A DNA stretch of 64,000 nt from Planomicrobium sp. CPCC 101079 (GCF_007859275.1 NZ_VOHC01000004.1:22633-86632); one strand, 5' to 3'; counted from the first letter of the stretch, positions 14,691-24,571 are shown. Notes: generated by a model not told the origin, from the letters alone. Program-made: numbers and translations.

Positions 14691-15413
14691 ATGGTTCGTA
14701 TACTGGTAATGACTCTTGCTTTTTTGGGCATTGTCATTTTCAACGCTTTAGCAAACAGTTTGCCGATTAATGGCCAAACAACAGGAGAGATTTCCAATCG
14801 GGTTCCTGTTCTGATAACACCTGCCGGCTATGTCTTTTCTATTTGGGGACTTATTTATATACTGTTCGCCGTCTGGATTATCGGCTGGTGGATTCGCTTG
14901 AAAAAAGGTGAAGTTCCCTCAACCAAAATTACGTTATTTTTTACGTTGAGCGCCGTTTTTAATATGGCATGGCTGTATTTATGGCATTATGAATTTTTCG
15001 GTTGGTCTATTGCAACAATTATTGCCTATTTACTGGCACTTGCCGGACTTTATCTGCAATATCAAAATACAGAACGTAAAGTGACAGAAAGAATGCCAAT
15101 TTCCATTAATCTTGGCTGGGTCATCGTCGCCACAATTGTCAACATCAACTATGTCCTCACTTATTATAACTGGAGCGGCTGGGGGCTAAGCGATGCGTTA
15201 TGGACAGTCATTATGCTGACAATCGCAACGGCCATCGCCCTTCACATTCGTTTCCACCATTACGACATTCCGCTTGCATTGGTATTCATATGGGCCTTTA
15301 TCGGCATCGCTGTAAAAAATGGCACCGATGAACTGCTCGTAACAACCGCTTCGCTATTCTTAAGTGGCGTTATCGCAACCGGAATATTGCTGATCAAAAA
15401 AAGGCCCGCTTAA
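14691..15413 (+). CDS. Tryptophan-rich sensory (TspO/MBR-like) membrane protein
   Basis: 240 residues, about seven membrane helices, rich in Trp. The sequence LITPAGYVFSIWGLIYILFA holds the P-x-x-x-F-x-x-W core of the TspO/MBR superfamily, and FFTLSAVFNMAWLYLWHYEF is the second conserved part. It is longer than the 160-residue five-helix TspO proteins, matching the extended Gram-positive branch. TspO proteins bind tetrapyrroles; the role of this branch is unknown. AAGGAGGG sets ATG 14691. Single gene; the terminator overlaps its stop. Confidence 0.82.
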   Translation: MVRILVMTLAFLGIVIFNALANSLPINGQTTGEISNRVPVLITPAGYVFSIWGLIYILFAVWIIGWWIRLKKGEVPSTKITLFFTLSAVFNMAWLYLWHYEFFGWSIATIIAYLLALAGLYLQYQNTERKVTERMPISINLGWVIVATIVNINYVLTYYNWSGWGLSDALWTVIMLTIATAIALHIRFHHYDIPLALVFIWAFIGIAVKNGTDELLVTTASLFLSGVIATGILLIKKRPA

Positions 15414-15424
15414 GCGGGCCTTTT
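15396..15424. terminator. Bidirectional terminator
   Basis: AAAAGGCCCGCTTAAGCGGG forms a near-perfect palindrome centred on TTAA, with A and T runs on both sides. It serves the TspO-like gene and the convergent map gene. Confidence 0.9.
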
Positions 15425-15428
15425 ACAT

Positions 15429-16400
<972 letters not shown>

Positions 16401-16439
16401 AAGAAAAGAGGACTCTCTTTATGATAGTCCTCTTTTCTT
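16401..16439 (-). terminator. Terminator of thiT
   Basis: Arms AAGAAAAGAGGACT (16401-16414) and AGTCCTCTTTTCTT (16426-16439); perfect 14-bp stem. Confidence 0.9.
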
Positions 16440-16440
16440 A

Positions 16441-17016
16441 TTAAGCTTTGCTGTCGACCAATTTCGGAGCAGCTGCAAAAAGAGCGGAACAAACCGCTGC
16501 TGCAAGCAAAAAGACCGGAATCATGTACGTAGCATTATAAACAATCGAGTAGATCAAAACATTGCCCTCCGCAAACATGCCGAAAAATAATACTCCGGTA
16601 ATCACATGGACCACGTAGCGCAAGAACGAAGCGAACAAGACTCCTGCAACAATCGCTGTAACCATTTTGCCGGTTCTCCCGTTTCTGTATCCATCCAAAT
16701 AAGTTCCGCGCGTTGCCCCTGCTAAACCGACAACTGCATAAGCAACAAGATAATCCAGAATCACTTGCAAGACGACAAATCCAAAAGAAAGTGGTGTAAC
16801 CGAAATGAGTCCGGTAACAATTTGCAGCAAGCCAACCAATAGTCCAGTCAATACGCCTGCCAGCACGCCTCTTCTAAACGCCATCAATACGATTGGAATC
16901 ATTACTAGACTTACAGAACCGCCTTGCGGCATCTTGAAAGCGACAAAATCCAATACAAATCCTAGAGCTCCAAAAATTGCAATCTCCATCATCAACAAAA
17001 CGCGTTTATCTCTCAT
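16441..17016 (-). CDS. thiT: ThiT, thiamine S-component of an ECF transporter
   Basis: 191 residues with six membrane helices. It has GGSVSLVMIPI, which in ThiT contacts thiamine, and the FLRYVVHVITGVLFF region with family Arg/His. ThiT binds thiamine and is driven by the shared EcfAA'T module, which is not in this window. AAGGAGG sets ATG 17016. It sits directly downstream of a TPP riboswitch and terminator, so it is repressed when thiamine pyrophosphate is plentiful. Confidence 0.95.
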   Translation of the reverse strand: MRDKRVLLMMEIAIFGALGFVLDFVAFKMPQGGSVSLVMIPIVLMAFRRGVLAGVLTGLLVGLLQIVTGLISVTPLSFGFVVLQVILDYLVAYAVVGLAGATRGTYLDGYRNGRTGKMVTAIVAGVLFASFLRYVVHVITGVLFFGMFAEGNVLIYSIVYNATYMIPVFLLAAAVCSALFAAAPKLVDSKA

Positions 17017-17086
17017 GATTTCCTCCTTATGTGTTTTGCACAACACCAGAAGGGAAAGCAGAATAAAACCTTTTTTCCATATAAAA

Positions 17087-17114
17087 GCGGCGTCAGGATA
17101 GAGCCTGACGCCGC
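17087..17114 (-). terminator. TPP riboswitch terminator
   Basis: GCGGCGTCAGG (17087-17097) and CCTGACGCCGC (17104-17114), perfect 11-bp GC-rich stem followed on the minus strand by TTTTA. Confidence 0.9.
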
Positions 17115-17131
17115 ATAAGGGCAGGTTTCCA

Positions 17132-17217
17132 TCCACATCCCTGCGCAAGCATTAACTTACAGGTTCAAAGGGTAAGAACAAAAATGTTCACTCTCAGCAA
17201 AAGCTCCCCTTGTGGTG
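17132..17217 (-). promoter_or_regulatory. TPP (THI-box) riboswitch
   Basis: On the minus strand: CACCACAAGGGGAGC, GCTGAGAG, ACCCTTTGAACCTGTAAG and GCGCAGGGATGTGG, the conserved THI-box blocks in order. It controls thiT through the terminator at 17087-17114. Confidence 0.96.
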
Positions 17218-17294
17218 TATACATTAAATTAGGTAACATAAACATTGTACCCAAGCAATCAGATGAAAGCAACAAGACAGTTTGCAAATATTCC

Positions 17295-17336
17295 ATGGAG
17301 GAGGTGAAGGCAGCCGGTTCCGCTGCTTTAAAATGA
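17295..17336 (+). CDS. Possible leader ORF overlapping the M20 peptidase start
   Basis: ATG 17295 (or GTG 17304 after GGAGGA) opens MEEVKAAGSAALK and stops at a TGA overlapping the ATG at 17333 (ATGA). The good ribosome site GGAGGAGGTG belongs to this short frame, not to the peptidase start, which has none. Coupled translation is the simplest reading. Confidence 0.35.
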   Translation: MEEVKAAGSAALK

Positions 17337-18403
17337 TTGAACTTTTAAAGAAACTGATTGAAATCAAAAGCGATACCAAATCCGGAGCAAATGAAGCGCT
17401 TCTTTTTTGTGCAGCTTGGCTTAAAGAACACGGCCAAGAAGCCGCTATCCATAACAATAACGGCTATTTAATGCTTACAGCCGAGAAAGGACAAGGAAGC
17501 GAGACCATTGTATGGAACGGTCACGTCGACGTTGTTCCAGGGCACGACAGCCAGTTTATCCCGGTTGAAAAAATGGGCCGCCTTTACGGCCGTGGATCTG
17601 CTGACATGAAAGCCGGCGTAGCAGCCATGATGATGGCTTTCGTAGAGCTCGATCCTTCGGCTTTGTCCCGCATTGTTCAACTGCATATCGTAACAGATGA
17701 AGAAATTGGCGGACATAATACTTCCGAGTGGCTAGTTGCCCAAGGATTTACAGGAGATTTTGTTATTTGCGGCGAGCCGACAAATTTAAAAATCGGTCTT
17801 CAGTCAAAAGGCGTTCTACATATGGACTTGGTATTCAAAGGAAAACCCGCTCACGGAAGCCGTCCATGGGAAGGCTGCAACGCAATAGAGTCCGCGATGA
17901 CCTTTCATAGCAACCTGCCAACTTTGCCTTTCCAACGGGAATCTACATCTTATTTTGACTATCCATCGGTCAATCTTGCAATCATCAATGCCGGCGAACG
18001 ATACAATGTGGTACCGGATCTTTGCCGTGTGTCTTACGATATCCGTTTTTTGCCTGGCCAAGATCCAAAGGATATCGTTGGGCAAATGGCTAGCCTTGCA
18101 AAAGAGCTCGAAGTCGGCATGGAGCAAAAAGCAGACATTACTACACCGGCTTTAGTCACAAAACCGGAACATCCATATATCAAATCATTGCAGCAAGCAA
18201 TTCGCAAAGCGGGGTACCCTGAACCTGTCCTTTTTGGCCAGCATGGCGCGGCCGATACGCGTTATTATGCTGCGGCTATGGGCGGCGAAGGTGCTATCGA
18301 GTTCGGGCCAGCTGGTGCCGATTGGCACGGAGACGAGGAATATGTAATCATTTCCAGCCTGTTTGACTATAAGTCTATTCTCTTAATACAAGCACTTTCC
18401 TGA
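17333..18403 (+). CDS. M20 family metallopeptidase (ArgE/DapE type)
   Basis: 356 residues. Zinc ligands: H in NGHVDVVPG, the D of RGSADMKAG, DEEIGGH with catalytic and ligand Glu, and a late His. Enzymes of this group hydrolyse N-acyl amino acids or succinyl-diaminopimelate; no arginine or lysine gene lies nearby, so the substrate is open. ATG 17333 begins MIELLKKLIEIKSDT as family members do. It lacks its own ribosome site and may depend on the upstream short ORF. Confidence 0.88.
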   Translation: MIELLKKLIEIKSDTKSGANEALLFCAAWLKEHGQEAAIHNNNGYLMLTAEKGQGSETIVWNGHVDVVPGHDSQFIPVEKMGRLYGRGSADMKAGVAAMMMAFVELDPSALSRIVQLHIVTDEEIGGHNTSEWLVAQGFTGDFVICGEPTNLKIGLQSKGVLHMDLVFKGKPAHGSRPWEGCNAIESAMTFHSNLPTLPFQRESTSYFDYPSVNLAIINAGERYNVVPDLCRVSYDIRFLPGQDPKDIVGQMASLAKELEVGMEQKADITTPALVTKPEHPYIKSLQQAIRKAGYPEPVLFGQHGAADTRYYAAAMGGEGAIEFGPAGADWHGDEEYVIISSLFDYKSILLIQALS

Positions 18404-18473
18404 CAAATAAGGTTTGCGTCCCCTCTTTTTCGGGAACTTGTATATTACCTTTACTAGGATTGGAGAGATGATG

Positions 18474-18614
18474 ATGGGAATAGGCCGTATCGTAAAAACA
18501 GCCATTAAATATGGACCAATCGCTTACCCGATTATCCGCAAAGCCATGAATAAGCGAAAAGCTGGCAGCTCACAAAACACTACTCAATATAAACCCGACC
18601 AGCGAAAGCGCTAA
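18474..18614 (+). CDS. Small basic hypothetical protein
   Basis: 46 residues, MGIGRIVKTAIKYGPIAYPI then IRKAMNKRKAG and a Lys/Arg-rich end. Three ATG codons run in tandem (18468, 18471, 18474); GGAG at 18462-18465 best fits ATG 18474. A strong terminator follows within 10 bases. No family recognised. A short amphipathic/hydrophobic helix followed by positive charge suggests membrane or nucleic-acid contact, but that is inference. Confidence 0.65.
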   Translation: MGIGRIVKTAIKYGPIAYPIIRKAMNKRKAGSSQNTTQYKPDQRKR

Positions 18615-18621
18615 AACGCAT

Positions 18622-18655
18622 AAAAGCCGCTCCGAAACCATTCGGAGCGGCTTTT
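18622..18655. terminator. Bidirectional terminator
   Basis: AAAAGCCGCTCCGAA (18622-18636) and TTCGGAGCGGCTTTT (18641-18655), perfect 15-bp stem between convergent genes. Confidence 0.93.
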
Positions 18656-18661
18656 GCTTGT

Positions 18662-19576
18662 TCAAATATACTGCAGAGGTTCCCTCAGGGCCAAGTACTC
18701 GTTCACCATTTGTTCTGAAGGGCGTGCGGAAGTTCTTTCCATCGAAGAAGGCCGGCCCTCTTGTTGTTCCCGTTGTTGTTCTTGTTGTTTTTGAATTTCT
18801 TCAAATGTCATTGGATTCGGCTTCGGCAATTCCAGTTTCTCCACTTTCCAGCCTTTTTGGTAATGATCTAAAAAGGCATTGGCCATTGCTTGATACCCCA
18901 AAAGATTGGGATGGACGTCACCCGGACTCGGAACTTTGTTCGTAGCGTTTTTGCCAAATGCCTTATCAACGGAAACAAATGCAGCCCCCGCTTTTTTAGC
19001 GCTATTCTTCAGGATCTCATTGAGCCGCTCAAGCTGAACGGCCGTGCCTTCTTTTTGGTTTTCACGTGCATGCGGATAAGCAAAATAATACCCCATCACA
19101 TAAACATCAGCATTTGGCGCTCTTTCTTTAAGTTCAGCCAATATAGCTTCCATATTAAGGCGTGCTTCGTTCAAAGCAAAATCCACTTGAATTTGCTGAA
19201 ACGCAAGTGACCCTTCTTCCGGGTTTGATTGGATGAGGCGCAGCAAATCGTTGGCGCCCGCAGACAATGTAATGATATTCGCAGACGCTAACACTTCCTG
19301 CGCTTGTTCTGATTTGATCCGCTCCAACACATCTTCTGTTGTAAAGCCCGGAAACGCTAACTGTTTCGTGTAGAGAGCGACCGGCTGATGCCGGGACAGC
19401 TCTTGGGCGATCAAGTCTGCGTACCCTGCGTCGATTTTTGAATCCGGCGTTTGCCCTGCGGCAAGAGAATCACCGAGCGCTACATAAACAGCCGGTGCTT
19501 TGATAGCCGCTTGCGCAGAGAGAGACACGTTAAACAACGCTAAAACCAGCAACGCGGCCATTAATGTTTTTTTCAT
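18662..19576 (-). CDS. Secreted SGNH/GDSL hydrolase
   Basis: 304 residues. Residues 1-24 are a signal peptide (MKKTLMAALLVLALFNVSLSA, cut near AQA). Block I VALGDSLAAG with the nucleophile Ser, block III LSAGANDLL (Asn), and block V DVHPNLLGYQAM (Asp, His) form the SGNH set. It is an esterase or lipase acting outside the membrane. A Gln/Glu-rich tail (QKQQEQQREQQEGRP) follows the domain. AGAGGTGA selects ATG 19576. Substrate not known. Confidence 0.9.
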   Translation of the reverse strand: MKKTLMAALLVLALFNVSLSAQAAIKAPAVYVALGDSLAAGQTPDSKIDAGYADLIAQELSRHQPVALYTKQLAFPGFTTEDVLERIKSEQAQEVLASANIITLSAGANDLLRLIQSNPEEGSLAFQQIQVDFALNEARLNMEAILAELKERAPNADVYVMGYYFAYPHARENQKEGTAVQLERLNEILKNSAKKAGAAFVSVDKAFGKNATNKVPSPGDVHPNLLGYQAMANAFLDHYQKGWKVEKLELPKPNPMTFEEIQKQQEQQREQQEGRPSSMERTSARPSEQMVNEYLALREPLQYI

Positions 19577-19588
19577 TATGCTCACCTC

Positions 19589-20818
19589 TTAAAAAGCCCA
19601 GTTTCCGTTCCGGAAAATCGGTTCTCTCGATCCATCTTCATAAATGCCGTCGATGTCCATATTTTCACTGCCAATCATGAAATCCTCATGGACAATGGAG
19701 GTATTTAAACCGATTGATTCCAGCTGCGCGCGCTCCAAATCGCGGGCGCCTTCGTAGCACGTTGGGTATGAATCCCCAATCGCCAAATGATTAGAGGCAT
19801 TTTCATCAAACAACGTGTTGAAAAATAAAATATTAGCGTCCGAAATCGGTGAATGATGCGGAACTAAAGCCACTTCACCTAAATATGCAGCGCCGGTATC
19901 CGCGTTGATCATTTCATCAAGCAATTCCTGGCCAGTCTCCGCTTCCGCTTTGACTATTTTGCCTTTTTCGAACGTCAATGAAAAACCATCGATGATATTG
20001 CCTTGGTAAACCAGCGGCTTTGTATTGCGTACATGTCCGTCTACCCCGTACTTAGCCGGCACTGTATAAACTTCCTCGGTCGGCATGTTGGCGATGAACG
20101 CATTGCCTTGTGGCGTTTCCGCGGCTCCTGTAAGCCATTTGTGCTTTTCAGGAAGTGCAATAACCAAATCTGTGCCAGGAGCTTGATAATGCAATTTGGC
20201 ATATTTTTTTTCATTCAATTGAGAAGCGCGTTTTTCCAGTGCCTCAATATGTTCTTTCCATAACTGGACAGCGTCGCCTTCACCGATGCGCACGGTTTTG
20301 AAAATCGCTTCCCAGAGCTTTTGCATGCCTTCTTCAGCCTCAAGGCCCGGGAAAACTTTTTCCGCCCATTTCTGAGACGGAATTGCCACGATAGACCAGG
20401 CAACTTTATCAGAGCCTACAGCTTGGCGGTAGCGTTCCAATGCTTTCCCTGCAGCTTTTTGGGAATCAGTTAACCGTTTGGCCGGAATGCCTGTCAGCAA
20501 GTCTGGATCTTCAGCATCGATCCATAAAAAAGATCCTCCCGTATCAATCACTTCGTCCCGCTGAACAACCGACCATTTCGGGTATTCTTGGAATGCTTCA
20601 TCCGGTGCCAATTCATAATGGATTCTCGTTTGGATCGGATCACTGTAATTTACTTGAACCGTCTTTGCTCCGGCTTCATAAGCCTTTTTCACAACTAAGC
20701 GCGTAAAGTCAATTGTATCCGTCGTTGTGTTAATGACGACGAGCTGGCCTTTCTGAACATTTAATCCTACGGAGACGGTCAGCTCTGCGTATTGCGACAA
20801 TTTTTCTTCAAATGTCAT
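19589..20818 (-). CDS. M29 family aminopeptidase, second copy
   Basis: 409 residues, homologous end to end with the protein at 7652-8884, including FNTLFDENASNHLAIG, SYPTCYEG and HEDFMIGSENMDIDG, which hold the ligand His, Tyr, His and Asp, and the Glu of LGEVALVPHHSP. The N-terminus MTFEEKLSQYAELTVSVG aligns with that paralogue. GGGGAAG six bases before ATG 20818 sets the start. It lies 2 bp after the helicase stop, so the two are likely cotranscribed. The two copies differ enough in the N-terminal domain to have different substrate preferences. Confidence 0.93.
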   Translation of the reverse strand: MTFEEKLSQYAELTVSVGLNVQKGQLVVINTTTDTIDFTRLVVKKAYEAGAKTVQVNYSDPIQTRIHYELAPDEAFQEYPKWSVVQRDEVIDTGGSFLWIDAEDPDLLTGIPAKRLTDSQKAAGKALERYRQAVGSDKVAWSIVAIPSQKWAEKVFPGLEAEEGMQKLWEAIFKTVRIGEGDAVQLWKEHIEALEKRASQLNEKKYAKLHYQAPGTDLVIALPEKHKWLTGAAETPQGNAFIANMPTEEVYTVPAKYGVDGHVRNTKPLVYQGNIIDGFSLTFEKGKIVKAEAETGQELLDEMINADTGAAYLGEVALVPHHSPISDANILFFNTLFDENASNHLAIGDSYPTCYEGARDLERAQLESIGLNTSIVHEDFMIGSENMDIDGIYEDGSREPIFRNGNWAF

Positions 20819-20820
20819 TA

Positions 20821-21975
20821 TTACTTCCCCTTTGCGGAAATTGTTTTGCTGGATCCTTCAATCAGTTTGCCTCCATGCAGCACTTTTTGTACGGGCTTTG
20901 AAGGCAGCTCTTTTGTAAATTTTTTATAGTGGCGTTCATCAGCATATGACAAAAGCGTCAAGACTTCCCCGTCTGCTCCCGCTCTTCCCGTTCTGCCGGA
21001 TCTGTGCAGATATTGTTCGACCGTCTGTGGAACATCCACATGAATAACATGCGTCACTTGGTCGATGTCCAATCCACGAGCAGCCACTTCTGTCGCAATC
21101 AACACAGATACTTCGCCTTTGCGGAATGAATCAAGCGCTTTTTTGCGCTCGTCTTTTTTCATTTCAGAATGCAGCGCGACAATTTTCGCATCGCGGAACT
21201 TTAATTTGTTTTCCTTCATCAACAATTGATCCAAATTATTGACGAACGCTAAAGCTTTCACGCCTTCAATATGAGAAATTCTGCGCAGCAAATCGGTTTT
21301 GTCGCGTTCATCCACTTTGACAAATGAATGCGTCACCTTGCCGAGCATCGGCATATCGTCAAGCGTTACTTGCAAGCGGGTCGGGTGGGTCATCAGCCGT
21401 TCCGCCACCAGCTCGACTTCTTCAGTGATTGTCGCCGACACCAATACCAACTGGCGGTCGTGCTGTGTTTTCTCGATCAAATCCTTCATGATGTTGCGGT
21501 GTTCACGAGCCATCAATTGATCGCCTTCATCCAAGACAATAATTCGGATTTCATGCATTTTCAATTTTTTATTTTTCACTAGTTCGTTTAGTCGTCCCGG
21601 AGTTCCAACTACGATTGTCGGTTTCTTTTTCAACTTTTCAAGCTGGCGCTGCATATTAGCCCCGCCAATCAATTGAGTAACCGTTACATCGGTGCCTTCT
21701 GTCCATTCACGCAGTACATTGACGATTTGCATCGACAATTCCTGGGACGGCGCAATGATCATCGCTTGCGTAGATGCTTTTTCTGGGTTCACACGCTGAA
21801 GAATCGGCAAAACATACGCAAGTGTTTTGCCGGATCCCGTCGGAGATTCTGCTACGATGTCATTGCCAGCCAACATTTCCGGGATCATTTGTTCTTGGAT
21901 CGGCATCGGATTTTCAAATCCAGCCTTGTTCCATTTTTCCTGCCATATCGGATTGAGTTCGTTTATAAAAGTCAT
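20821..21975 (-). CDS. DEAD-box-type RNA helicase, YfmL-like
   Basis: 384 residues. Motif Q is near PMPIQEQMIP, motif I SPTGSGKT, Ia PSQELSMQ, Ib TPGRLNE, motif II LDEGDQL, motif III SAT, IV-V IATEVAARGLDID, and VI HRSGRTGRAG. Motif II reads DEGD instead of DEAD. B. subtilis YfmL is a ribosome-biogenesis helicase of similar size. AAGGTGGA sets ATG 21975 (MTFINELNPIW). No long C-terminal RNA-binding tail. Confidence 0.88.
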   Translation of the reverse strand: MTFINELNPIWQEKWNKAGFENPMPIQEQMIPEMLAGNDIVAESPTGSGKTLAYVLPILQRVNPEKASTQAMIIAPSQELSMQIVNVLREWTEGTDVTVTQLIGGANMQRQLEKLKKKPTIVVGTPGRLNELVKNKKLKMHEIRIIVLDEGDQLMAREHRNIMKDLIEKTQHDRQLVLVSATITEEVELVAERLMTHPTRLQVTLDDMPMLGKVTHSFVKVDERDKTDLLRRISHIEGVKALAFVNNLDQLLMKENKLKFRDAKIVALHSEMKKDERKKALDSFRKGEVSVLIATEVAARGLDIDQVTHVIHVDVPQTVEQYLHRSGRTGRAGADGEVLTLLSYADERHYKKFTKELPSKPVQKVLHGGKLIEGSSKTISAKGK

Positions 21976-22044
21976 GTAGATTCCACCTTCTTTTGGATGC
22001 ATCTAGTGTATCATATTTGGCGCTGCAGCGCTTTTTTGGACCTG

Positions 22045-22076
22045 AAAAAGGCTGGCCCATTAAGGCCAGCCTTTTT
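22045..22076 (-). terminator. Terminator of the MFS exporter
   Basis: AAAAAGGCTGGCC (22045-22057) and GGCCAGCCTTTTT (22064-22076). Confidence 0.92.
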
Positions 22077-22077
22077 A

Positions 22078-23547
22078 TCATTCTGTTACTTCTTTTTGCT
22101 GATAGACAATTTCTTTTTCTGCTTCTGTAACTGGCCGATTCGGTTTTTTGATAAACAAAGCCAACACTAACGCAAGAAGTGCGATGAACATCGAAACAAA
22201 GAATGAGAAGTTAATGCCTTCGAGCATCGCATTGTTCATGATGGTTTCAGGAGCCGCGCCGCTCGCTGCCAATTCCTTGCCGGTCGATTCTGCGCGGGTG
22301 TTCATGATGGTGATCAAGAAAGCTGAACCGATAGCACCCGAAACTTGTTGAAGCGTGTTGTTAATGGCCGTGCCGTGCGGATAAGATTTCATTGGCAATG
22401 TGTTCAGACCGTTTGTCATAACTGGCATCATAACCATGGAAATCCCGAACATGCGGGCTGTATACATGGCCATAATTTCCAAGTAAGTTGTTTCAAGAGA
22501 GAGTTGACTGAAAAGATAAGTTGTAAACGCGACAATCGCCAATCCTGGGATTGCCAGCACTTTAGCACCGAATTTGTCAAAGAGACGGCCGGTAACTGGA
22601 GACATGAAGCCCATGACTAGTGCTCCCGGCAGCATCAACAACCCTGATTGGATTGGGGAGATGCCTTTGATTGTCTGGACATAAATCGGCATTAAAATCA
22701 TAGCTGAAAACATTGACATGGAAAGCGTAATTGAAATGACCGATGATAATGCGAACATCGGATATTTATAAATCCGGACTTCAAGCAACGGCTCTTTCAA
22801 TTTTAGTTGGCGGAAAACAAAAACGATAAGTGAAATGACGCCCACCGCAATGGTGCCGTAAACAGCTGGATCATCCCAGCCCATTGTGCCGGCTGAACTG
22901 AAACCGTACAAAATGCCGCCGAAGCCGATGCTCGAAAGAACGATTGACACTTTGTCCAAAGAGATGTTTCTGTTTTGGACGGTTAAATTTTTTAATTTAA
23001 AAATCCCAAGGGCAAGTGAAATTAAGGCGACTGGCAGGATGATAAAGAATAAAACACGCCAGGAGTAATGTTCAACGATATACCCTGAAAGTGTTGGACC
23101 GATTGCTGGAGCTACTACCATTACGAGCCCGAAAACGCCCATTGCCGATCCACGCTTTTCAACCGGGAACGCGGCAAGTATAACGTTCATTAACAATGGC
23201 ATCATCAATGCTGCCCCAGAAGCTTGTATCATTCTTCCGGCAAGCAGGATGCTGAAAGTCGGTGCCACTCCCGCGAGCAGTGTGCCTAATGAAAATAGCG
23301 TCATCGCTAAAATGAAAATCGAACGGTTCGAGTAGCGCTGGATAAAAAAGGCGCTTGCCGGGATTAAAATACCATTGACCAGCATATAGCCGGTTACAAG
23401 CCATTGCACTGTCGAAGCCGAAACTTCCAAATCTGCCATAATTCTAGGCAAGGCAATGTTCAATAAAGTTTGGGTGAAAATTGTCACGAACGCCCCGGTA
23501 AAGAGAATCGCGATAATGCCATAAGGCGGTTTTTTCTGTTCTGTCAT
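22078..23547 (-). CDS. DHA2 (EmrB/QacA) family drug exporter
   Basis: 489 residues, a 14-span MFS protein. The first span region has LNIALPRIMADLEVS and VQWLVTGYMLVNGILIPASA, the DHA2 motif; motif C-like GPTLSGYIVEH follows. It exports hydrophobic drugs or antibiotics with protons. GGAGG eleven bases upstream sets ATG 23547. A TetR gene is transcribed in the opposite direction 164 bp away, so the pair is probably a self-regulated resistance unit like lmrA/lmrB of B. subtilis. Confidence 0.92.
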   Translation of the reverse strand: MTEQKKPPYGIIAILFTGAFVTIFTQTLLNIALPRIMADLEVSASTVQWLVTGYMLVNGILIPASAFFIQRYSNRSIFILAMTLFSLGTLLAGVAPTFSILLAGRMIQASGAALMMPLLMNVILAAFPVEKRGSAMGVFGLVMVVAPAIGPTLSGYIVEHYSWRVLFFIILPVALISLALGIFKLKNLTVQNRNISLDKVSIVLSSIGFGGILYGFSSAGTMGWDDPAVYGTIAVGVISLIVFVFRQLKLKEPLLEVRIYKYPMFALSSVISITLSMSMFSAMILMPIYVQTIKGISPIQSGLLMLPGALVMGFMSPVTGRLFDKFGAKVLAIPGLAIVAFTTYLFSQLSLETTYLEIMAMYTARMFGISMVMMPVMTNGLNTLPMKSYPHGTAINNTLQQVSGAIGSAFLITIMNTRAESTGKELAASGAAPETIMNNAMLEGINFSFFVSMFIALLALVLALFIKKPNRPVTEAEKEIVYQQKEVTE

Positions 23548-23598
23548 GCTTTTATTCCTCCGTACTTTCTAACTGTATTTTTCCTCATTGCACTATTC

Positions 23599-23641
23599 TA
23601 TACCGCCTGTTCATTATTATCAACAAAAATATACCGACAGT
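23599..23641. promoter_or_regulatory. Candidate TetR operator half-sites
   Basis: TATACCGCCTGT (23599-23610) and TATACCGACAGT (23630-23641) are direct repeats spaced 31 bp, about three helical turns. They lie between the divergent exporter and regulator genes. Confidence 0.35.
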
Positions 23642-23711
23642 CCAAAAAAGTTGATTCAAAGAGGATTACACGATAAGATAAGACTAGACTGATAGTACAA
23701 AGGTGAAAAAA

Positions 23712-24569
23712 ATGAATCTAAAAAAACAGAAAATCATAAATGCCGCTTATTCACTATTTATCAATAAAGGCTATAACTCTTCTTCTATTCAAGATATCTT
23801 AGATGAAGCCGGCGTCTCAAAAGGCACTTTCTATAATTACTTCACGTCAAAAAGCGAATGCCTGATTGCCATCATGGAATCCATCGGCAGTGAAATCCGC
23901 CAAAAGCGAATGGCGGCCGCTGTTGGCAAAAAGGCAAATGATCCGGAAGTATTGGCTGAACAATTATGTATCCGTATCCAGCTGAATCAGGAGAAAAACT
24001 TATTCACGCTATACGAAAGCATATTTTATTCACAGGAAGAAGAACTCAAAATTTTTTCCAGACAAACATATGTGGCTGAACTGGAATGGATTTCTTCGCG
24101 GATAGTCGATTTGTTCGGCGAAAAAGCGGAACCGTATGCGCTGGAGAATGCGGGCATGATCCATGGTTCAATCCAGCAATTGATCCATCTTTGGAGACTT
24201 AGCTCTGAAGAAGAACTTCCGATTGAAAAATTGGCCGATTTTATCATCAGACGCTTGAATACAACCATCACCAAGCAAATAGAAACGGGAGACCGGTTCA
24301 TCCAAGAAAAAAAACTTTCTACTGCCCCTCCAGTTGAGGAGGTCTCGCTGAAAACATTGAGCGCTCAGTTGAAAATGCAAGCTGACCTGCTGGATGAAGA
24401 AGATGCTGATGCTAAGCAACTTGTCGTTTTTTTAGCAGAGGAATTAGGCAGCAGTGAACCTCGGAAATTGGTATGTGAAAGTGTTTTGGCAAGCTTGGCA
24501 AATTATCCGGCACATGAAAAGACGCTTGTTATTTTGCTTGAACAAGTATGGAAACAGCTGCAAAAATGA
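23712..24569 (+). CDS. TetR/AcrR family transcriptional regulator
   Basis: 285 residues, long for TetR. The N-terminal HTH is clear: IINAAYSLFINKGYNSSSIQ then DEAGVSKGTFYNYFTSKSE. The C-terminal ligand domain has an extra 70-80 residues (ISLKTL-type helices, ending ILLEQVWKQLQK). ATG 23712 has AAAGGTG six bases upstream; the GTG at 23703 is within that site. It is divergent from the DHA2 exporter, which it probably represses. Ends in a bidirectional terminator. Confidence 0.9.
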   Translation: MNLKKQKIINAAYSLFINKGYNSSSIQDILDEAGVSKGTFYNYFTSKSECLIAIMESIGSEIRQKRMAAAVGKKANDPEVLAEQLCIRIQLNQEKNLFTLYESIFYSQEEELKIFSRQTYVAELEWISSRIVDLFGEKAEPYALENAGMIHGSIQQLIHLWRLSSEEELPIEKLADFIIRRLNTTITKQIETGDRFIQEKKLSTAPPVEEVSLKTLSAQLKMQADLLDEEDADAKQLVVFLAEELGSSEPRKLVCESVLASLANYPAHEKTLVILLEQVWKQLQK

Positions 24570-24571
24570 TT

